The translations under genes and the position numbers were made by a program. Below are positions 13,092 to 16,314 of a stretch of 16,314 nt of DNA, in pieces (the stretch's first letter is position 1; every line of letters begins with the position of its first letter). Origin of the DNA: an uncultured Actinomycetes bacterium (GTDB lineage: Bacteria > Actinomycetota > Actinomycetes > Nanopelagicales > Nanopelagicaceae); assembly GCA_903928395.1 (NCBI GenBank), contig CAIYQS010000145.1:1-16314 (forward strand), in the 5' to 3' direction. A model generated the notes under the pieces. It searched no databases. It was not told the DNA's origin and was given only the letters and a program-made list of their open reading frames with translations.

Positions 13092-13712
13092 ATGGAACTC
13101 AATTCACTTCAAGAAACGACCTTCGTGGTGGTCGACCTCGAAACTACTGGTGGTAGCCCCCATGCTGGCGCGGTTATCACAGAGATTGGGGCTGTGAAAG
13201 TTCGCGGCGGGGTTGTATTGGGTGAGTTCAAGACTTTCGTTAATCCATTAGCGCCAATTCCTATTTTTATCACCGAATTAACTGGGATTGATAATGAGAT
13301 GGTTCGACTTGCCCCCATTATTGATGAAGTATTTCCCACTTTTTTAGAGTTCTGCGGGGCTGCAACGGAGTCAGTGCTAGTTGCACATAACGCTCCCTTC
13401 GATATTGGATTCTTGCAGGCAGCCAGTAGAGAACTGGAATACCAATGGCCCAAGTTCAAAGTGATAGATACTGTGCGATTGGCGCGTTCGGTACTAACTC
13501 GCGATGAAGTACTTGATTGCAAACTCGGCACCCTTGCGCAATTTTTCAATACTCAAGTCACGCCCACCCATAGAGCCCTCGATGATGCGCAGACGACCGT
13601 GGAGGTTCTCCATGCCCTGATTGAACGGTTGTCGGGTTTCGGAGTGCAGACTTTTGGTGATCTAGAAAAATTCTCAAGAAAGCGGATTAAGCGCGAACCT
13701 AGGCTGATCTAA
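13092..13712 (+). CDS. DEDDh 3'-5' exonuclease, DnaQ/epsilon-like, stand-alone
   Basis: A 206-residue exonuclease. All five acidic/His residues are present: D15 and E17 in FVVVDLETTG, D104 in HNAPFDIGFL, and H160 and D165 in the HRALDDA motif. LTGI (63-66) and DTVRLAR (126-132) are standard DnaQ/PolC-type blocks. The family removes mismatched 3' ends or degrades DNA or RNA from the 3' end. The position beside trpD-ctaE-qcr matches Mycobacterium Rv2191, but that protein is a fusion of exonuclease and UvrC-like GIY-YIG of about 645 residues. Here the protein stops right after the exonuclease domain, with a basic tail (RKRIKREPRLI). TAACCT (13077-13082) is a possible -10 box 9 bases before the ATG. 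The 3' end overlaps trpD by 14 bases. Confidence 0.86.
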   Translation: MELNSLQETTFVVVDLETTGGSPHAGAVITEIGAVKVRGGVVLGEFKTFVNPLAPIPIFITELTGIDNEMVRLAPIIDEVFPTFLEFCGAATESVLVAHNAPFDIGFLQAASRELEYQWPKFKVIDTVRLARSVLTRDEVLDCKLGTLAQFFNTQVTPTHRALDDAQTTVEVLHALIERLSGFGVQTFGDLEKFSRKRIKREPRLI

Positions 13713-14760
13713 ATTGTTGGGTGAAAAGCGCCCATTTTTCCAGTGAATCCCGTGCTGCCCCAGAATCAACGGCTGCGCTCGCCAATCTGTATCCCTCGGC
13801 AATCTGCTCAATGATGGGGCGACCAAAATCTCCTTCAAAGGCTGCTAAGGCCACGGCGGCGTTTAGGAGCACGGCCTCTCGGGTTGGCCCCATTTCTCCC
13901 TCGAAAATTCGGAGCGTGACCGCGGCGTTAAAGTCTGCGTCCCCACCTGCAAGGGATTCGATGGGAGCGAGGTCGATACCCAGGTCACGCGGATCCAAGG
14001 TTTCTAACTTGGATTCTCCCCTATGAACCTGCATGATCTGGGTGGTGGTGCTGAGAGTGATCTCATCTATCCCGTCATCGCCCCTAAACAAAAAGCCTTC
14101 TGCTCCGCGTTTCATCAAAACATCGGCCATGATTGGCATCACTCTGCTTTTGCTCACTCCAATTGCCACAGCAGCCGGTTTAGCCGGATTGGCCAATGGT
14201 CCCAAAATGTTAAAAACCGAGGCCTGACCGAGCTCCTTTCGAGCGGGAGCCGCAAAACGCATGGCTGGGTGAAACTTGGGAGCAAAGCAGAATCCGATCC
14301 CTATTTCTTGGAAGCAAGCGGCGACCTGGTCGCCATTGAGGTCGATATTGACCCCCAAAGCCTCCAAGAGATCAGCTGCCCCCGATTTGGATGAGGCGGC
14401 GCGAGCACCGTGTTTGATGACTTTGCCCCCAGCCGCATGAGTAATGATGGCCGCGGTCGTAGAAATATTGATGGTATTTGCGCCATCACCGCCGGTTCCA
14501 ACAGGATCAACCGCACGACCAGCGACCGAAATTGGAGCGCAGTGCTGATACATAACCTCAACGAAAGACTCCACTTCAAGAGCCGTTTCGCCCTTAGCCT
14601 GAACGCCCAACAAGAAGGATTTGATGGTCTCCTTATCGGCCTTGTCGCTGAGGATCTCACCCATCGCCCACTTAGCTTGTTCTGCCGCTAAATTCTCGTG
14701 GTCTGCTAGTTGGGCAATGATCTGATTCCAGCTGATTGCGTCGTATCCCGTTTCGTTCAT
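13699..14760 (-). CDS. trpD: Anthranilate phosphoribosyltransferase
   Basis: A 353-residue enzyme that transfers phosphoribosyl from PRPP to anthranilate, the second step of tryptophan synthesis, in the cytoplasm. The N-terminal helical domain (WNQIIAQLADHENLAAEQAKWAM) is followed by the PRPP site DPVGTGGDGANTINIS (85-100). KHGARAASSKSGAADLLEALG (116-136) is the anthranilate/PRPP loop, here with Ala-Ala-Ser-Ser-Lys in place of the more common G-N-R-A/S-S-S-S. FAPKFHPAMRFAAPARKELG and NILGPLANPA are further diagnostic blocks. I chose ATG 14760, with AGGA 8 bases upstream, because it gives the usual family length; ATG 14820 would add 20 residues. It stands alone from other trp genes, and this placement beside ctaE is conserved in actinobacteria. 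Confidence 0.9.
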   Translation of the reverse strand: MNETGYDAISWNQIIAQLADHENLAAEQAKWAMGEILSDKADKETIKSFLLGVQAKGETALEVESFVEVMYQHCAPISVAGRAVDPVGTGGDGANTINISTTAAIITHAAGGKVIKHGARAASSKSGAADLLEALGVNIDLNGDQVAACFQEIGIGFCFAPKFHPAMRFAAPARKELGQASVFNILGPLANPAKPAAVAIGVSKSRVMPIMADVLMKRGAEGFLFRGDDGIDEITLSTTTQIMQVHRGESKLETLDPRDLGIDLAPIESLAGGDADFNAAVTLRIFEGEMGPTREAVLLNAAVALAAFEGDFGRPIIEQIAEGYRLASAAVDSGAARDSLEKWALFTQQFRSA

Positions 14761-14850
14761 GCGCCAAATCCTATCTTTTGCGTGATCAGGCTCACCCATG
14801 ATTGCCGCGCCTAAGACCATGCCTATTACTTAAAATCGGTAGAAATCGGG

Positions 14851-14856
14851 AATAAT
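14851..14856 (+). promoter_or_regulatory. -10-like hexamer for leaderless ctaE
   Basis: AATAAT ends exactly 6 bases before the GTG at 14863, placing the expected start of transcription on that G. There is no Shine-Dalgarno sequence. The first base departs from TANNNT. The ctaE-qcr operon would start here, between divergent trpD and ctaE. Confidence 0.4.
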
Positions 14857-14862
14857 GCGCCC

Positions 14863-15486
14863 GTGACCACACTAGAAGCCCCCGCCAAAAATAACCGCCC
14901 GAACTTAGTGGCAGTCGGCACCATCGTTTGGCTCTCCTCAGAGTTGATGTTCTTTGCAGCTCTCTTTGCAATGTACTTCACAACCCGCGCAGTTCAAGGC
15001 CCAAAAATATGGCTTGAATCCACCGGAATGTTAAACGTGAAATTTGCAGCCATTAATACGACGGTTCTCGTACTCTCCTCAGTTACATGTCAGTTCGGCG
15101 TATTCGCTGCGGAACGTTTTCAAGCAAAACGTACTGGTCCGCTCTACAAGTTTGCCAAATGGGGAATGCGCGAATGGTTTGCGCTCACTTTTCTCATGGG
15201 TGCTTTTTTCGTGGGTGGTCAGATTTACGAATATGCCAATTTAGTTCGTGATGGACTTTCGCTTTCATCGCGGGCATACGGTTCGGTTTTTTACATCACG
15301 ACTGGTTTCCACGGACTTCACGTAACAGGTGGCCTAATCGCTTTCTTGATTGTTTTGATTCGCGTAGCAAAGGCCCGCAAGTTCGGCCACTCCCAAGCAA
15401 CAACCGCAATCGTGGTTTCTTACTACTGGCATTTTGTGGACATTGTTTGGATCGCCCTCTTCTCGACGATCTACCTGATTAAATAG
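14863..15486 (+). CDS. ctaE: Cytochrome c oxidase subunit III
   Basis: A 207-residue membrane protein with five transmembrane helices, the usual length for the actinobacterial subunit, which lacks the first two helices of the seven-helix form. VGTIVWLSSELMFFAALFAMYFTTRA (18-43) has the conserved S-E-x-M-F-F block with the buried glutamate. GQIYEYANLV and YGSVFYITTGFHGLHVTGG (about 142-160) carry the family Glu and the H-x-x-H pair, and YYWHFVDIVWIALFSTIYL closes the protein. Subunit III stabilises the aa3-type oxidase and its proton uptake, and in actinobacteria it is part of the fixed bc1-aa3 supercomplex. It is 9 bases upstream of qcrC in one operon, starting at a probably leaderless GTG. 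Confidence 0.95.
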   Translation: MTTLEAPAKNNRPNLVAVGTIVWLSSELMFFAALFAMYFTTRAVQGPKIWLESTGMLNVKFAAINTTVLVLSSVTCQFGVFAAERFQAKRTGPLYKFAKWGMREWFALTFLMGAFFVGGQIYEYANLVRDGLSLSSRAYGSVFYITTGFHGLHVTGGLIAFLIVLIRVAKARKFGHSQATTAIVVSYYWHFVDIVWIALFSTIYLIK

Positions 15487-15495
15487 GAGCTATCT

Positions 15496-16290
15496 GTGAA
15501 CCGACTCTCTAGCTTCCGACGCAAGAAAATCGCTGGACCAATATTGGTTGTGGCTGCGCTGTTTACAATCGGCACCGCATTCGGAGTTGCATCAGCTCTT
15601 CCAAGTGCACAATCCACTATTACTTCTGGAACCTCGACGTTGGTTTCGCAAGGTAAGGCACTTTTCCTTCGCGGATGTTCGTCTTGTCATGGCTTGCACG
15701 CAGAAGGTGGCTCTATTGCTCCATCGCTTATCGGTGTTGGTTCTGCCGCCGTCGATTTTCAAGTTGGCACGGGTCGTATGCCAATGGCTGATATGAGCCA
15801 GCAAGCGATGCAGAAGAAGCCACTTTATGATCCACAAGAAACAGCGGCGCTGGCTGCTTTCGTATCGTCACTAGCTCCAGGACCAAGTTCTGTAACAAAT
15901 GAATCCTTACCTTACGAACGCGACGGAAATTCCGCGCTGGGTGGGCAATTATTTAGGACGAACTGCGCAATGTGTCATAACTTTGCTGGTCAAGGTGGAG
16001 CACTTACAAATGGAAAATACGCCCCATCGCTTATGGGAGTTCAACCAAAGTTTATGTACGAAGCAATGGTGACCGGACCACAATCAATGCCAAAGTTCAC
16101 TGACGCAACTATCACCCCACAAGAAAAGCTTTCAATTATTAAATGGTTACAAGCCGCGAATCACGAACAGAATCTTGGCGGCACTTCACTTGGACGCGTG
16201 GGTCCAGTGACCGAAGGTCTACTCGGTTGGGTCCTTGGTCTGGGCCTCCTAATCGGCGCAGCTGTATGGCTCGCAATGAAGGCGAAATAA
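15496..16290 (+). CDS. qcrC: Diheme cytochrome c subunit of the cytochrome bc1 complex
   Basis: A 264-residue membrane-anchored protein with two c-type heme sites, CSSCH (61-65) and CAMCH (157-161). Candidate axial methionines are in GRMPM (94-98) and SMPKF (197-201). An N-terminal helix (12-33) with basic flank leads to export; a C-terminal helix (about 241-261) anchors it, followed by KAK. This diheme design is specific to actinobacteria, where QcrC replaces soluble cytochrome c and passes electrons from the Rieske centre directly to the CuA site of the aa3 oxidase on the outer face of the membrane. The start is GTG with GGAG 6 bases upstream. The qcrA start follows 1 base after the stop. 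Confidence 0.95.
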   Translation: MNRLSSFRRKKIAGPILVVAALFTIGTAFGVASALPSAQSTITSGTSTLVSQGKALFLRGCSSCHGLHAEGGSIAPSLIGVGSAAVDFQVGTGRMPMADMSQQAMQKKPLYDPQETAALAAFVSSLAPGPSSVTNESLPYERDGNSALGGQLFRTNCAMCHNFAGQGGALTNGKYAPSLMGVQPKFMYEAMVTGPQSMPKFTDATITPQEKLSIIKWLQAANHEQNLGGTSLGRVGPVTEGLLGWVLGLGLLIGAAVWLAMKAK

Positions 16291-16291
16291 T

Positions 16292-16314
16292 ATGAGCAAC
16301 GAATCTCACGAAAT
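16292..16314 (+). CDS. qcrA: Start of the Rieske iron-sulfur subunit gene (cut by window end)
   Basis: Only seven codons are visible, M-S-N-E-S-H-E, beginning 1 base after the qcrC stop. AAGG lies about 9 bases upstream of the ATG. Identification rests on the conserved order ctaE-qcrC-qcrA-qcrB, not on the protein itself. Confidence 0.6.

Noticed and set aside
14023..14691. Plus-strand open frames inside trpD
   Set aside because: They are antisense to the conserved PRPP-binding blocks of trpD and show no independent coding signal.
1..16314. CRISPR arrays, tRNA or rRNA genes, insertion sequences, prophage or integrase genes
   Set aside because: I saw no regularly spaced repeats, no cloverleaf or rRNA-like segments, and no transposase or integrase motifs on either strand.

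Overview
The window is a bacterial chromosome segment of moderate GC content (about 48% by eye), densely packed with genes on both strands. The end of the window has the gene order exonuclease, trpD (opposite strand), ctaE, qcrC, qcrA. This is the classical actinobacterial arrangement around the cytochrome bc1-aa3 supercomplex, as in Mycobacterium Rv2191 to Rv2196. Diheme QcrC, a DUF6131-type small protein, short intergenic gaps and many apparently leaderless starts also point to an actinobacterium. The modest GC content, small genes and an ice-binding protein make a freshwater planktonic actinobacterium (Nanopelagicales or a similar lineage) my best guess. That placement is inference only.

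Layout. 1-380 (minus) holds the start of an O-acetylhomoserine sulfhydrylase-type PLP enzyme that runs off the window. Divergent from it, 615-3038 (plus) is a three-gene cell-surface locus: a small secreted WxL-like protein, a membrane-anchored DUF916/WxLIP-like protein, and a secreted DUF3494 ice-binding domain fused to a second copy of the WxL-like domain. A 56-residue DUF6131-type membrane protein (3041-3211, minus) converges on it. 3414-3842 is an unrecognised single-pass membrane protein. 4102-4713 is a MarC-family membrane protein, which overlaps tail to tail with a minus-strand pair: a VOC/PhnB-like protein and a four-helix membrane protein.

6052-7532 is an overlapping GNAT acetyltransferase-EamA exporter pair. 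7590-9020 is a long nitronate monooxygenase-type flavoenzyme. A LysE-type exporter (minus) then diverges from a COG3375-like GNAT gene, which is followed 2 bases later by an enolase-superfamily o-succinylbenzoate synthase/N-succinylamino acid racemase. After these come a minus-strand alpha/beta hydrolase, a divergent multi-pass membrane protein with an internal repeat, a stand-alone DEDDh exonuclease, trpD (minus), and the respiratory genes ctaE, qcrC and the first codons of qcrA.

The most notable part is the surface locus. The two WxL-like domains are clearly related to each other, and one carries an ice-binding domain. A WxLIP-like membrane protein lies between them. This suggests a wall- or surface-retained ice-binding adhesin, not a freely secreted antifreeze protein. 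A second pattern is that many genes have a -10-like hexamer ending 5 to 6 bases before the start codon, with no Shine-Dalgarno sequence, as expected for leaderless transcripts.
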